In this document: positions 50,116 through 62,255 of the stretch, in pieces
Layout: each line of letters opens with the position of its first letter
How positions within the stretch are numbered: the stretch's first letter is position 1
Source of the DNA: Perca fluviatilis
Lineage: Eukaryota > Chordata > Actinopteri > Perciformes > Percidae
DNA: 64,000 nt
Assembly: GCF_010015445.1 (NCBI RefSeq)
Contig: NC_053127.1
Coordinates: 11,133,776 to 11,197,775 of the forward strand
Reading direction: 5' to 3'
Translations under genes and position numbers: made by a program
The notes under the pieces: generated by a model
Databases searched by the model: none
Told to the model about the DNA's origin: nothing
The model's input: the letters and a program-made list of their open reading frames with translations, nothing else

Positions 50116-51510
50116 TAATAAAGCTTATTACATGGCTTTGTTGAATACTCTCTTCTGATTGGTCAATTAGGGCATCCTTCGTGTATTTCTGAATCATTAT
50201 AGGCTCTGGAGGACCATTTTTTAAATCAATATTTTGTGCGAAATTATTTATTTAAGCAGGATAATGCTTCGTGCTGGAGTCCTGCATCTTCAGATCAATG
50301 TTCATTTCGCAATAATGACTTTAAAAACACAGTTAAAATGTAAGTTATTAGTTGAAATTGCTTCCTAAATCTCAAATCTTGGCCAATCTCTTATGGGATA
50401 CAGACTCTCTGTCCATGTTTTTCTGGCCAGGCAACACACTACACAATATGAGAACTGATTCTAACTCCGGTTTAGTCCGAATAATTGATTTTCAAAAGCA
50501 TGGCGAATCTGCACTGGTCGGTGCAGAATAATGCAGGTCAACAAACCGTAGACAGTCCGCACATGCTATCTCGTCCTGTGTGGGAGTCTACGATTCAAAT
50601 CTGTCGCCTCCAGATTGAGTCTAAGAGCAGCTGGAGCTGCCACAACCATTCTGACCACATTTTGATTAGTTTTCTTTTTTCACAAGTGGAATCAGGACAA
50701 ATCGAATAGTTATTCTGTAGTTTGAGCTGGTTAACAATAGACACAACCCAAGGCTATCTACAGTCAATGAGAATTATATAGTTCTCTAATGTGTTGCATG
50801 TGAATGCAAATGGAACTCAATCTGAAATACTGAACTGGCATATTTAACAAAAAAGATCTAAACGAGAAGTCAACATTGACCTTCAATAAATATGCATTTA
50901 ATTGGAATAAAATTAATCACCTTTCCAGGCACTCAATCTAACATTTATCTAACAAAGAGGAGCCCTGGTGTACTGCTGCTGAGTGAGTTTGCTTTGATTT
51001 TAAATGTCATACAGCCTGTAGGTGGCTTTACTCAGCCTGTAACCCGACTTGTACCTGAACCCCCCATAGTGAGGCGCCTCTGTTATCAGGTTTGGTTGCA
51101 CCTTGAATAGACTGACTGACTGGAATACCAGAGGATGTAATGCAAGTCCTTTACCCAATCCTTCAATTTCTTATTCAGAGAAACCATAAAGGTCATGGGG
51201 GCGGTTCAGACATATAAACAATTCATCTTCAGACACACTCCATTCTGCCTTTTTCCAGACCGCTTTAAAACACAGAAACAGTGACAAATGCAGATTTACA
51301 AGCTGTGTTGTGGAACTTTCTGTCATCTACTACAATGTTTTTTATGTTTCTGCAGACACTGTACACTGTATTGACTGTGCACTGTCACACTTTGTTTAGC
51401 CATAACTTCAGTGTGGCGAAATACTGTACATAATGTTCCACACTTCCTAAACTAATTCAATAAACGGAACACGTCTGCTCCGGCATGAATGAATGTAAAA
51501 CAAGCGATTA
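50116..51510. other. Non-coding stretch
   Basis: I see no exon or complete element. Confidence 0.4.
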
Positions 51511-52378
51511 CCCCTATTTTCCTCTGGGCGCGTCTGCGCTGCGTTCCGAATGCGTCGCTGCGTTCCGGATGCATCGCGGCCATTCAAGCCAATGCTTGAT
51601 ATTGAACCAGCAGCGCCAAGGTGCGTCCCAGAGGCGTGCGTGAAGCGGCTGTCCGCTTCGCTAAAGATATGCGCCAGGTCTCCTTTCACGCGAGCCACAG
51701 GGCGTTCAGACAGCCGGGCAGGAAGTGAAACAGTGAGAGTATCCAGTCAATTTACCAAAAGACACCCCCACCACCCCCAATATTGTATATGTCTCCTCTA
51801 CAACACCACAGATGAGGAGAGATTTATCTTGGAGGTGGAAAAACATAATGGGCATCACAGATCTTTTCTATAAAGACTCCAGAAAAGAGAATGCATGGAG
51901 TTTAACTGTAGGAGTGCCTGGAGTGGAAGGTAAGTACTAGCTTAATAAACATGTCATTGTTCTGTAAAGTACAAACAAGAGACAATATAATCTGCGAGTC
52001 GGGCAGACAAGACGCTCCGCTTCTGAGTGCTCCTGGGGCCCGTTTCAGAAAGCAGGTTTAGTGAAAAGAGTTTGTTAACCCTGAGATGAGGGAGACTCTG
52101 GGTTTTCTGTTTCAGAAAGAGAGGGAACTTCACCTCAGAGTCAGTTACTATGGTAACTGAGCCTGTGAATCTAACCTGGTCGGGAGCAGGTTTTCTTCAA
52201 GAAACCTCGAGTTTCTCTCAGTATCCTCCCTCTGACACAGCGCTCTCTCATTTCCTCATTCATTCATTCAGTCTGTATCAGGCGCATTTTAGCGCAGTTT
52301 GTTATCGGCATGAATAAAATAAAAAAAAACAGGGTTGGTTTGTTAGGCAGACTATAAAACTTTTTTTTTTCTAAAAAC

Positions 52379-52800
52379 GTGGCATTTCCTTTTGTCGACT
52401 ATCCCGTTGATGAAGAAGCTGTATTACTTCTGCTTTACTTCGCAGGGTGTTATATATCAGGAGATGATGTTGAAACCCTGACATTTAAATTTTCAGATAA
52501 CTTCCTATTTGAGCGGTATTGTTTTTCTTCCCAGTCTATCAGTTATGTAGCCTACATAACCTTATCCGTCCTCATATCACTAACGTCACCCATCTTATGC
52601 TCTTCCCAGCAGATTATTTGCAAACGGCAGTTTTCATTACAACATTAGTGATGCGGAGCATTTTAATAAAGCCACTGTATAGCAAAGCACCGTCAGTAGA
52701 GTGTGACTCGCTTGTGTTTTAAATGTTTTTGTAGTGTTCCCTGGACACAAACCAGTGAGAGACATTAAAGAGGAGTTCCACAGTATTGCAGGTGAATGAT
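52379..52800 (+). pseudogene. HARBI1-like Harbinger transposase, N-terminal relic
   Basis: Across several frames the sequence reads DYPVDEEAVLLLL, DNFLFERYCFSSQSI, LIRPHITNVTH, ISDAEHFNKATV and FPGHKPVRDIKEEFHSIAG. These are the ordered landmarks of the region before the DDE nuclease in PIF/Harbinger transposases. The last block is directly followed by gtgaatg, a possible intron donor. Frameshifts and a stop after NKATV make it non-functional, and the DDE core is absent. Confidence 0.85.
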
Positions 52801-52980
52801 GTAAACCCTTTGAAATAAAAAATTATGAATTATAATTCTGTCAATGATGGTGCTGCAGCCTCAGTGGGATTAGTAGGCCTACTTTTTCATCCGCAGTATT
52901 GCACCTAAATGAAATAGATTATAGGTTCAATACCATTTCACCAGTAATATATACTTATGATTAAATATGATATTAATACA

Positions 52981-53226
52981 CTATATTGGAACTAACGCAT
53001 TTACTCTAGCAGCAATTTTCTCCCACGCAAATTCTCTCTTTTGCTTCTCTCTTTTGTTGTTTTTTTTAACTCGCTGTATGTGCGCATGAGTATTTCCGCC
53101 GACACGTTTGTTTGTGGTTGTTACCATGGTGAATCGTAGTATCATGGCTCCATTCATGCTGCCTTTTTTTTTTATTGTGGTGGTGCACGCGTGTGAACAT
53201 ACTCTGAGTTGATTGAACCAACTCAT
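52981..53226 (-). pseudogene. Harbinger Myb-like protein, fragment
   Basis: The minus-strand frame ends in NKREKQKREFAWEKIAARVN followed by ALVPI. This resembles the second helix and Trp position of the Myb/SANT-like (trihelix) DNA-binding domain of the accessory protein encoded by Harbingers, which is thought to carry the transposase to the nucleus and ends. The earlier half of the frame is not recognisable. It lies opposite in orientation to the transposase, as in complete elements. Confidence 0.5.
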
Positions 53227-53706
53227 ATCAGCTGTTCCGAAATGGAAAACTCAGAGTTTCCCATCTCAGGGTAAATCAACTCAGAGATCAGGGTTAGACT
53301 CAGAGTTTGTTAAACCTCCTTCCTGAAACGGACCCCTGGTGTGGTATGGCGTGTGGCGGAGGACGGAACAAAACCGTAACGCAGCCAGAACGCAGCACAG
53401 ACGCGCTTAGTGGAAAATAGAGGGGAAGTGATGCCGGATTAGTTCTGGATATTTCCCCCTGGGGTCTACACACTGGTGGTGGTGGTGAAGAGAGTTTGGC
53501 TAAAGATCTGGATGATGGAATATGGAGCAGGACTGGGCGTTGATATGATGAAGCCTAGAGGTGAAGGGGTGGAGGAGGGTCCCATCAGTTCGTACTGAGA
53601 TGACAACTGACAGCAGCAGAGAGGAAAACGGATTTTAAAGTTGAGCAAGGATATCATTGGCTAAGAGAGATTGTGGCAAGATCTGGTTGGACCCACAGAG
53701 TAGAAG

Positions 53707-53708
<2 letters not shown>

Positions 53709-53750
<42 letters not shown>
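53709..53750. repeat. (GA)n microsatellite
   Basis: About 21 pure ga units. Confidence 0.97.
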
Positions 53751-53754
<4 letters not shown>

Positions 53755-55410
53755 AAATGAATGAGTGAGTAAAGGGAGTCTTACTGATTGAACCTTCGCC
53801 AAGCTCCATTTGGTGTTTAGTGTAAATGCATCTCTGGAGGGATCAAGGGGCAGCTTACCAAGGTGCTGCCGACTCATTAGAGTCAGCAGGATCCGATCAA
53901 ACTGCACTCAGATCTATACAAACAGAGCTTTTCAGGGAAACCACGATCTCTACAGCAGGAGTGCAGGGGAAGGGTTGACAATAGTGTTTTCCACAACAAA
54001 GCTATGCTGCAAAGAACAATGAATCTTCGAACAGACTATTAGTGTTATTTTCTATAATATGCTCTACAGGCAGAATGTGCCTGGAATATGCTGGAGAACA
54101 AATTACCGTTAAAAAGTCTGTTGAACATAACCAAACATCACTGCTGCTTGTTTTCTTTTGTATTTCATTTTTCAACTGACTGACAAGGACCTTGCAAGGT
54201 TTTGATTTAAATAAAACATGTCATTAAATATCATCTGTTCACTACCTTTATTTTCACAATCACTGGTCAGCAGTGTCAACAGTAATCTGAGTCCTCTCCT
54301 TCCATAAAAAAAAAAAAATGCAATGGCCAATAAAGGACAGAGTTACATGAATAGTATAGACATACACTAGGATAGAATAGTTCTGAGGGATTGGCAGTTA
54401 CGCATTTGTTAGCAAATGAAGACACATTTGGTCAGTGTAGGGTTGATTCAGTACTCTACCCTGCATGAGCGAGAACTCATGAATGATTCAAACACCCGGG
54501 CAGCTTCTCTTTATTTATCACACTTCATGTTCTTGATATCGACTGCTTCCCCTGCGTCAGAGCACACTGGATCAAGTGGGATCTCTTGGAAGGCAAAATC
54601 TGCTGATTGGTTCCGTACGGGCTGCACGCACAGGTTATGTGTTGTTCTCGGCCCAGAGTCCTGCATGTTACTACTGATGGCACCAAGTGGTCTTCATCTT
54701 CCTCACACTAAATGCAAAACCCACAAAAAAGAGCTGAACCTCTGTGTAATTAGGGTCTGACTTTGAGAGAGCTGGATGGGTACATTAGGAGATGAAAGAA
54801 CTGAATTTCTCTTCTCAATTATACAATTACTGTAAATGTCTGCTGAAAGCTTGGAGGTCTGCATCTAATATATGTGGGGTTTGTTCATTTTAATGTCATT
54901 TCAGGGGGTGGAGAACACCCCGGTTAGGCATGCCAATGCCAAGCTCTATATGTGTAGATTTCATTCACTAATGGCCGACTATTGAAGAGCTGATTAAAAT
55001 AAATTCTTTGGCTGTTTGAATTTAAAACATATGACATATTACACTATTCTCTAATCCTACTTTGTTGAATGAAGAGGTTTATATAAGAAAAAAATGAGTT
55101 TGTGCAACAACGTTGGTATAGTCATCAGGCTGTTTTCCATCGTGTTTGACACATTTTGTATACATATCCTGTATGTATTTTTATCTTTCTGTCAGTTTCC
55201 CCGCCTACAGAATGTTAGGCAGCATTCCCATTTCCACTTTGGCTCTCTTTTCTGTAAATACTCCTCTGGCAGGCAATTAGGACTCTGATATTCAAAAACT
55301 GCTGTGAGAAGTGATATTTGGCTAAAAGGTTTTTTAATTTAAGTCACACAGACGTCCGAGAGCAGTCCACCCACTCTGCCTGGAATGAAAGTAGTCACCA
55401 CTGAACACAG
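53751..55410. other. Non-coding stretch
   Basis: 54416-54760 contains a 114-codon open frame on the plus strand that is not protein-like. The sequence around it is repeat-free and could be a conserved element. No exon is recognised. Confidence 0.35.
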
Positions 55411-56230
55411 AGGGCCAGATGTATTAACGCTTTTGCGCCCACTTCAGGCGTATTTGTTTCGCAACGTGCACGTAAAAGCATGGCGAGGTATGTACAAACA
55501 GGCCGCACTGAGGTAAAAGCGCAGACTGCCTGTCGCGGGAAATGAAAATGGCAAATTGCACTTTTCCGTGTCATGCATATTCATTCACGGGAGGGTCAAG
55601 GGGAAAGTGGGAGTTTCCCATAAAGAGATGGGAGGAGAAGCGTAAAGTGCGCATAATTATGTATTCCGCGGTATGTACAAAAACCGCCCGTGAAAGCGCG
55701 CCTCTATTTTGCGGTGAAAATTCTCCGCCTCTTAAAAGCAGGTGTAAACCTGGAAGCGGGTTTCCTCGCATATGCCTCCTGGTGAAATGGCAGCAGTAAT
55801 CCGAGCAAGACGAAGACATAGGCCAAGGAGACGAGCTGAAAAGATTTTTGTCACAAGGATCACACTTTGTGATCACGAGTGAACACGAAATCATTCAGCG
55901 TTACAGATTATGCAATAATACAATTACTGGAAGAAATCATAGATGACATTGAATCTCCGACTCAGTGTTCACATTCCATTCCAGCAGTTGTTAAACTCCT
56001 CGCTACATTATATTATATATAAATATTGGCATCAGGATCATTTCAAACAATCATAGCATCAGCAGTGGGAATATCGCAGTCTGCACTCAGCCGGAGAAAG
56101 GCGCTGATTACCTGATGAACTGCAGGTTTGGTAAATACAACGTAAGCTGAAGTATCACAGCGTGCACTTTCTGCGGGTTGGCCATGGCGCTGATAACGCT
56201 ACGTTCGTAAATGTACGTACATCTGGCCCT
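55411..56230 (+). mobile_element. Second PIF/Harbinger relic
   Basis: Termini agggccagatgta (left) and tacatctggccct (right) are perfect 13-bp inverted repeats. Flanking triplets (cag/gag) differ at one base, so the TSD is not certain. Inside, 55787-56105 encodes a broken transposase N-terminus. At 820 bp it lacks the nuclease domain. Confidence 0.75.
55787..56105 (+). pseudogene. Harbinger transposase N-terminal relic
   Basis: It starts MAAVIRARRRHRPRRRAEK and, after frame changes, reads RYRLCNNTITG, SIPAVVKLLATLYY and ASGSFQTIIASAVGISQSAL then SR. The pattern GSFQ....A..GISQ.ALSR is the helix-turn-helix block preceding the nuclease core in HARBI1-type transposases. At least two frameshifts separate the blocks. 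Confidence 0.75.
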
Positions 56231-56645
56231 GAGGATTTTCTAAGCTCTCTCGATCAATACTTGCTATGAAGTAAAACTACTCGCTGAAGACAGGATAAAA
56301 TATTTTGTTTTGTTTGTTATTGTTTTATACTGTAGGTTTAAGACTAACAAACAATTCAAAAAAAAAAATGGGAGACTTTGCAGAGACATTATGAGTCAGA
56401 ACACACAGAAAGATAAGAACCTGCAGGGAGTCAAACCTTTGAAACTCACAGCATCAGTTCTTGGAAATGGTGTGATGATGCTGCCTCCTGAATTATTGTT
56501 TGGAGCACTGTGTGGGATTTTTGTCCGGCTGCTCTATTCAGTAAGATACAGATTTCTACCTGGTGGGATGAAAACAAATGCTAATCGAGTGGAGATGAGC
56601 GACAAGCTGCAGCCTTTTTTCCCCACTCTGTATATTAAAGTTAAA
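56231..56645. other. Non-coding stretch
   Basis: A 118-codon plus-strand frame (56310-56666) covers it but shows no recognisable domain and runs into the next repeat. I regard it as chance. Confidence 0.4.
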
Positions 56646-57577
56646 GCAGAAGTGGAAAGTAACTAACTACTCAAGTGCTGTTACAAGTACAAGTTTGAGA
56701 TACTTGAACTTTACTTGAGTATTTCCATTTTTTGACATTTTATATTTCATTATACTTCATTTCAGAGGGAAATAATGTACTCTTTACTCCACTACATTTA
56801 TGTGACAGTTGTAGTTACTTTTCAAATTAAGATTGTACATAGAAAAAAATCTAAAATGCTTCTAAAATGCAATGCATTGTTAAAGATTAACCCACTGGCT
56901 CCTAGCTTATATGACTAGTGACTCCTTACAGAAAAACAGCGTTTCACTGGGGCCCCTTGTCACGTTTCAAAATTTCACAAAAATAAACTAAAGATCCAAA
57001 AAAGTTCAGAAGATTTGTGTAGCAGAACTTAGGGCGCTTTCACACCTTAGGTGGACTGGGTGCGATTCGGGTTTGAAGTTGCAACATTCTTGCATTTTCC
57101 ATTTGGTTTGCACCAAACATTGTAAATGGTGTCACGTGGTCGAAACGGTCGCTTGTTTATTGAAAAGAATATCTGAGGGAAACCAGCTACAACTGTAACA
57201 TTTTATGTATACACCTTTATTTTAACGGAGTGTCTATTTGCACCCCCGGTACGAATAGCCTCGGCCACACAGCTGAGCTATTTACACCCTGTGACGTAAC
57301 AACAAAAAAAACGTTGCTCGCGTGCACCGAAATCATGGCGGACGTTCATGACCGCAGGAACTGGCATATTAGGGAAGTTTTGTCTCTAAAGTTTATAACA
57401 ATTGAATTTCTAGCGGAAAATGGATACTACAGTTGCGCTTTCTGTCTTCAGTGAAAGCATACAACCGTTAGTTTGTTAGTTAGTACCAATTTTTTTGTAT
57501 ACAGTATGGTTACCTAGCAACCGAGGCTTGAAGAAACCAAGTGGTAAACAGTTGTTCAACTTCCTGAAAGAATTGTT

Positions 57578-57655
57578 AGGTGAGTGGTTAGTGTGCTTAC
57601 CTTTGGTATGGAAGTTTGGAGTTTGATTCCCCTGTGTGGTGATCTTATTTTTTTT
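57578..57655 (+). ncRNA. tRNA-like Pol III unit (SINE head or tRNA pseudogene)
   Basis: A-box-like gtgagtggttagtgtgc at about 57580-57597 and B-box-like ggagtttgattcccc at about 57618-57632 have canonical spacing, followed by a run of eight T at about 57648-57655 that would terminate Pol III. A cloverleaf acceptor stem is not evident, so a tRNA-derived SINE head or worn tRNA is more likely than a working tRNA gene. Confidence 0.45.
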
Positions 57656-57900
57656 AAATTTGGATTGGATAATTTGCATGCAATTGCGCAAGTCAGGACC
57701 CGCGAATGCGAATTCTTTTTTTTTGCAGGGTGGTAGGGGAAGACTCATGAATATGCCTGCTCTGGTTAGGTTTAGGCAAGAGGAGTGGGATGGTTATGGT
57801 TAGGGTAAGAATGTCAGGGCGATAATATTCCAAAAAGGTGTAATACATGAGTAGTATGGATAACTGTGTGTAAATATATGCCAAGGTACTGTAAATGCAC

Positions 57901-58084
57901 AGGGGTGCAAATAGCATACACTGCTAATTGTACCAGGGGTGCAAATAGCATACACTTCTAATTGTACCAGGGGTGCAAATAGCATACACTTCTAATTGCA
58001 CCAGGGTACAAATAGCATACTGCTAATTGTACCAGGGGTGCAAATAGCATACACTGCTAATTGTACCAGGGGTGCAAATAGCCT
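57901..58084. repeat. 34-bp tandem array, about 5.3 units
   Basis: Unit aggggtgcaaatagcataca plus ctgctaattgtacc. Units 2 and 3 share cttctaatt; unit 4 is shortened (agggtacaaatagcatac). The reverse complement of the unit start (ctatttgcacccc) also occurs alone at 57233-57246. Confidence 0.95.
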
Positions 58085-58300
58085 CACCCTTATTTTAAAG
58101 GCTCTTTATACTCAACATTCATTCCAAAAGCTGTGTACAGCCTCCTGGCCAACACTCATTCAGTATTTCAAGTACAGCACCTAAGTGTATTTTTCTGTAT
58201 ATTTTTAATAGAATTTCGAATGCAGGACTTTTACTTGAAATAGAGTATTTTTACATTAATGTATTGGGGTACTTTTACTTAGCTAGAGTGGATATTTTAT

Positions 58301-60185
58301 AATCGGGTCATTCCCTGTCAAATTGTATAGAGGTTTTTGTATACATTTTAGAATTTGTTAAAACCTTATGTATATGCTATCTAAGACCCAAAAATAAATA
58401 AATCATGGGAGTGAGACGTTATGCTGCACAGACGTCAACTGTCTGATGTACCCCCACTTTGTTAATTCGCTGCATTCCTGTTAAATCGTGGACAGTCCCG
58501 TATTGACAGTGCTTGGAATTACAAACCCACTTGGCTGGAAAACAATAGTGACATTGTAACAATCCATTGTCTGTCGCAGTGGTTCTCAGCACCAACGGAA
58601 AAAAAGCTCTGTGCAACAACACCTGGTTTCATGTGAGGACGCCCTGTGTTGGCCTGTTACTGTAACATGCCTTGAAGTAGCTTGAAATGATGGAAGCTAT
58701 CAAACATGGTGTTCTACAGACAACTTATTTATTGCGTTGTGATCAGATACAGGGAAGAATGAGGACTTTCATAGCGTTATACAGTAGTAAGATCGAGTGA
58801 TTTTCATGGAGAACCCCGACACCAAGCACTAGGTTTCATCAAACGTCACAGCACGTCTGCTACAAGGCTGGGGATTTACGTTTTAAAGGAATATTGATGT
58901 GTTTTGTAATGATGCACACTCATGTTGACTGCTCCCGCAAATGCACTGGAGAATAGTACAAGGGCTTACAGGACTGTGCTTCGCTATCACGTTAAACCTT
59001 AGGTCGTATAAAGGAAGGCAACACTGCTACAAACACCTCAAAGTATCTATGTAAATCAAAGGGAACAGTAAGTGATGGCACAGAGCTGCTCTTCATGGAC
59101 TTCTATTCATCTTCCCACTGAAACCGTTCCAGACAGAATGTAAAACAAGATGTGTGATGATGTGAATATGAAGCTTCAGAGAGAACAGCTGGAACTAATA
59201 GAGTCCCATTAGTCTATAGTGTTTATTTTCAGCAGTCTGAGAAGAATTAGTTCGAATTTATCATCAGTGAACAAAGGACGGAGTGCACCACAACTGATCT
59301 CAAGTGATTTCCCAGCATGCAAGTAAAGATGCAGGGGCGGACAAACTGAGCTAAAAGCTGCAGTAAGCTAAAGAAATATATTAAAAAAAAAAAATTAACT
59401 GTACAGAAACCTACTTTCTTTTTAGGTGAAATGACAAAGACAATAAGTCATTAAAAAAAGCTACATTTTATATTTTCAATGAAAATTAAGATCAAATTAA
59501 AACACCCAAATTCTGAGAAGAAATCATGACATAAGCTTATACTTTTAGTTCTTTCACCAACCTGTTTCCGGTGATGTGAGGTTCAGTTACAACTCCTCCT
59601 CATTTCCCTCCTCACACAAAGTGGAGGTTTAGAGGCTGTAAAGTAACACCATCAAGAACGCCCCGGCACTTATTGATAAAAGTGGACTTTCATGGAAAAA
59701 TATGTAATTTTTTTAGCCTTCTGAGTTTTTGCAGACCCAAAGCTCCCTAAAAAAAAAGATGACTCAAGCGCTGCTACTTTGTGGGGTTGCCAGAAGCGGG
59801 CGAGTCATGGATCTTTATGTAAGCCTCTCTGTGATGATATTTTGATTAATTTTATTGGAGACACAGCATGCATACTAAATATGCCTTTAACGCTCAAGAT
59901 GACAATTAAATGTCACGCAATACTGTGAGAAGTGCTTGATTTGTAATACTGAGCTATTAGTTTCACCTCATCTGCCAAATGAGGCAGGGATATTGCTTTG
60001 TTGAATTCAGAAAACTATGCTGCTTGGGATTTTTATTGTCTAATATAACCCTAACAAATCTGTCATGTAATAATACACACTATTATTCAAAAGGATGAAC
60101 ACCATTTTGGCAATGTCATGAGCTTTCCACCCCTTTTGCCACCCTCAGCCTAAAACATCACCTTAGTACATCCGATACATCATAA
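58301..60185. other. Non-coding stretch
   Basis: No exon, RNA gene or complete element is recognised. An A-rich run lies at 59380-59395. Confidence 0.4.
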
Positions 60186-60193
60186 TCTAATAC

Positions 60194-60366
60194 TAGTGCT
60201 GTCCATTCAAACCCATTTTAATGGCATCAATTTTTTTGGGACAAAAAGAAATCAAGGGAAATTTAGAATAGATACAAATGTGCGATTAAGTGCGATTAAA
60301 TGCGAGTTAACTATGACATTAATGCGATTAATCGCGATTAAACATTTTAATCGTTTGACAGCACTA
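60194..60366. mobile_element. 173-bp internally deleted hAT copy (same family as 7477-9232)
   Basis: Termini tagtgctgtc and gacagcacta are perfectly inverted over 10 bp. Subterminal repeats tgcgattaa and gcgattaatcgcgattaa match those of 7477-9232. Flanking 8-mers tctaatac and tctaatag match at seven positions. Confidence 0.85.
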
Positions 60367-60374
60367 TCTAATAG

Positions 60375-60669
60375 TAATAAGTCAGGTTTCTATTCTAATA
60401 AAATAAAAAAATTTAACAAATTTCCAGAAAATTGGCAAAAAAACACAAATGTGATTTTTCATCCACTACTATTGTGTTAATAGCAGGAGTTAAAACAGAG
60501 ATAAACAGTTGGTGGTGTTAATTCTCCACTCGGGTGCCATTAAACCATTTCAGAAGAAGATGATGCAATGATAACGTAATTAAAAGAGCGCCAGTCAAAC
60601 CTCAATCGATGGAAAAGAATGTGAAAAAGAATGCAGAAAACGGCATAGAAAAATGGCATTTATGTTTTT
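60375..60669. other. Non-coding stretch
   Basis: Nothing is recognised. Confidence 0.4.
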
Positions 60670-60673
60670 TATC

Positions 60674-60895
60674 CTCTGCCAAGGAGGTTATGTTTTCGGT
60701 TCGAAGGATTACAGATTACTGATTTTCATGAAACTTGGTGGGAGGGTGTAGCATGGGCCGAGGAGGAACCTGTTACATTTTGGAGCAGATCCGGATCCCG
60801 GGGCAAATACACAGATTATTTTTCATTTTTGTTTACAGTGCGAGATAGGGTATGGCCTTGGACGAGGTCTGCACTCTCCGAATGCCCTTTGAGTT
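60674..60895 (+). repeat. Dispersed teleost repeat (cctctgccaaggaggttatg family)
   Basis: Shows cctctgccaaggaggttatg, ttttcatgaaacttggtgg, ggtgtagcatgggcc, tttggagcagatccggatc and gtctgcactctccgaatgcc in order. I recognise this as a widespread fish repeat whose class is not clear to me. Confidence 0.7.
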
Positions 60896-62247
60896 TTATG
60901 TATTGATTTGAGGAAGGTTACATTCTACTCATTGTTCCACACAGATGTGATGTTTTCGTCTGCCGCCATTTTTCTTCTCTTTACTAGAACAGAAACTTGA
61001 GTGACATATAAATCACGTTTGATGTAAATCGGGATTGATTTGCTCTTTTTTTATTGCACTTTGTCACATTTTGCTTGTATTGATGCATCAACTTTTCACC
61101 TCAGTTTTTTTGCAATATTTTGACTTCTGTTGAATTTCTGGCGTTACCACTTAGATTTTTTCAAAGCCCAAATTGAAAATGCATGTAAAAACAGGTGGAC
61201 GGAAAGACTTACTAACTGCACCAATTTCCACTGGCATTATCTACCTTTTCTACAAACAAAAACTCTCTCTTTTGCAAGATCCTATGATCACAAAATTATA
61301 CATAGAATATAGTGTCTTAAACATGCCTTAGGGTAATGTTATGGCCATCGGTTATACATCTCTAAGAAAAATCAAAAACAAAACATGAAGAATTCATCTA
61401 AAATATAAACTGCTGAATTTATTCTGCAAAGCTAAACATGTAACTCTACCAATTAGTGCCATAGCAACAGCATTATAAAGTCCGTCACGTTTCTGAGAGG
61501 CAGATTCTAAGACGGAACATTCAATGCATGCACCCAAAAGGGATAAATCCTTTGATGATTTTAATGACCCCATTGCCTTCCCACTTTGACTTGACACTTG
61601 ACATCTTATTCTAAATGAAACTGTATCAAATAACCATGAAAGTAAATGTAATTTCTCTGTACAATTAGTACAGTGCGATTAAAGATTACATACATAATCT
61701 TTAAGCCTGCAGTTGTCTGGAGACCATCTGGCAAGACAGACCCCCCCCACTCCAAGGAAGTCAAATCCACTTTAGCAGAGCATAAAGGAAACGCGCAATA
61801 CAACTACAAAAGGAAATCCTGCTGCCTGGCTGGTATTAGTCCTGGTGAGCTCAGCAAGCATTTCTAGCCCAACTCTCCTCACGGAGGCCAGGCATTGTGG
61901 TCTGCGGTCTGTCTACAGCAGAGCTGTATTGTACTACTCATTGAGTTTGCCCTCCAGTGGGAGCAGCAACTGAGAAACTGAAATACTAAGATGTGGCTTC
62001 CAAGAGTCCAAAGAAGCATGGCAGTGACTTATTATCGATCCAGCTCAGGTGGGATGCTGAAGCCTTGAAAGAACTTGAGTTCAGCATCTTCTCAGGGAGT
62101 AACAAGAGGAAGTCGGGAGGAAATAAAGAGAGTAAGAAAAACAAGTGTTGGGCTCTGATTTACAAAAATCTCCTTCGATAATAGCTGAGCTCACCCTAAG
62201 AAAATCCCAACAAAGAAGTGTATTAATTTATATATTACAAACATCTA
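60896..62247. other. Non-coding stretch
   Basis: A C homopolymer lies at 61741-61748. No exon or element is recognised. Confidence 0.4.
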
Positions 62248-62255
62248 TAGTACTA

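Larger units (their letters stand above)
52036..53335 (+). mobile_element. PIF/Harbinger transposon relic with remnants of both genes
   Basis: Inverted termini gggcccgtttcag and ctgaaacggaccc are flanked by the 3-bp repeat CTG (52033-52035 and 53336-53338). The subterminal regions repeat ctcagagt/actctgag. On the plus strand, 52370-52800 is a decayed transposase N-terminus; on the minus strand, 52981-53226 is a Myb-like frame. Full Harbingers encode exactly these two proteins. The catalytic half of the transposase is missing, so this 1300-bp copy is internally deleted. Confidence 0.85.
51511..53425. mobile_element. DNA transposon hosting a nested Harbinger
   Basis: Left end cccctattttcctctgggcg followed by cgtctgcgctgcgttc is inverted at the right as gaacgcagcacagacgcg then cttagtggaaaatagagggg. 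The outer element without its insertion would be about 610 bp. The flanking bases (aagcgatta versus aagtgatgc) do not give a clean TSD. Confidence 0.65.
56646..58300. mobile_element. Composite: common short DNA transposon with a large internal insertion
   Basis: Left part 56646-56880 (agtggaaagtaactaactac, ttgaactttacttgagtatt, ctttactccactacattta) and right part 58185-58290 (gaatttcgaatgcagg, cttttacttgaaatagagta, ggggtacttttacttagct) are the two ends of one very common teleost repeat (typically cagtggtggaagtaac...). About 1.2 kb of other sequence separates them, including the tRNA-like unit and the 34-bp array. Confidence 0.6.

Noticed and set aside
54416..54760. 114-codon plus-strand open frame
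   Set aside because: No domain, no splice or start context and no coding-like codon bias. Frames of this length arise by chance in 64 kb.
56310..56666. 118-codon plus-strand open frame
   Set aside because: Runs into a known repeat at its end and shows no recognisable domain.
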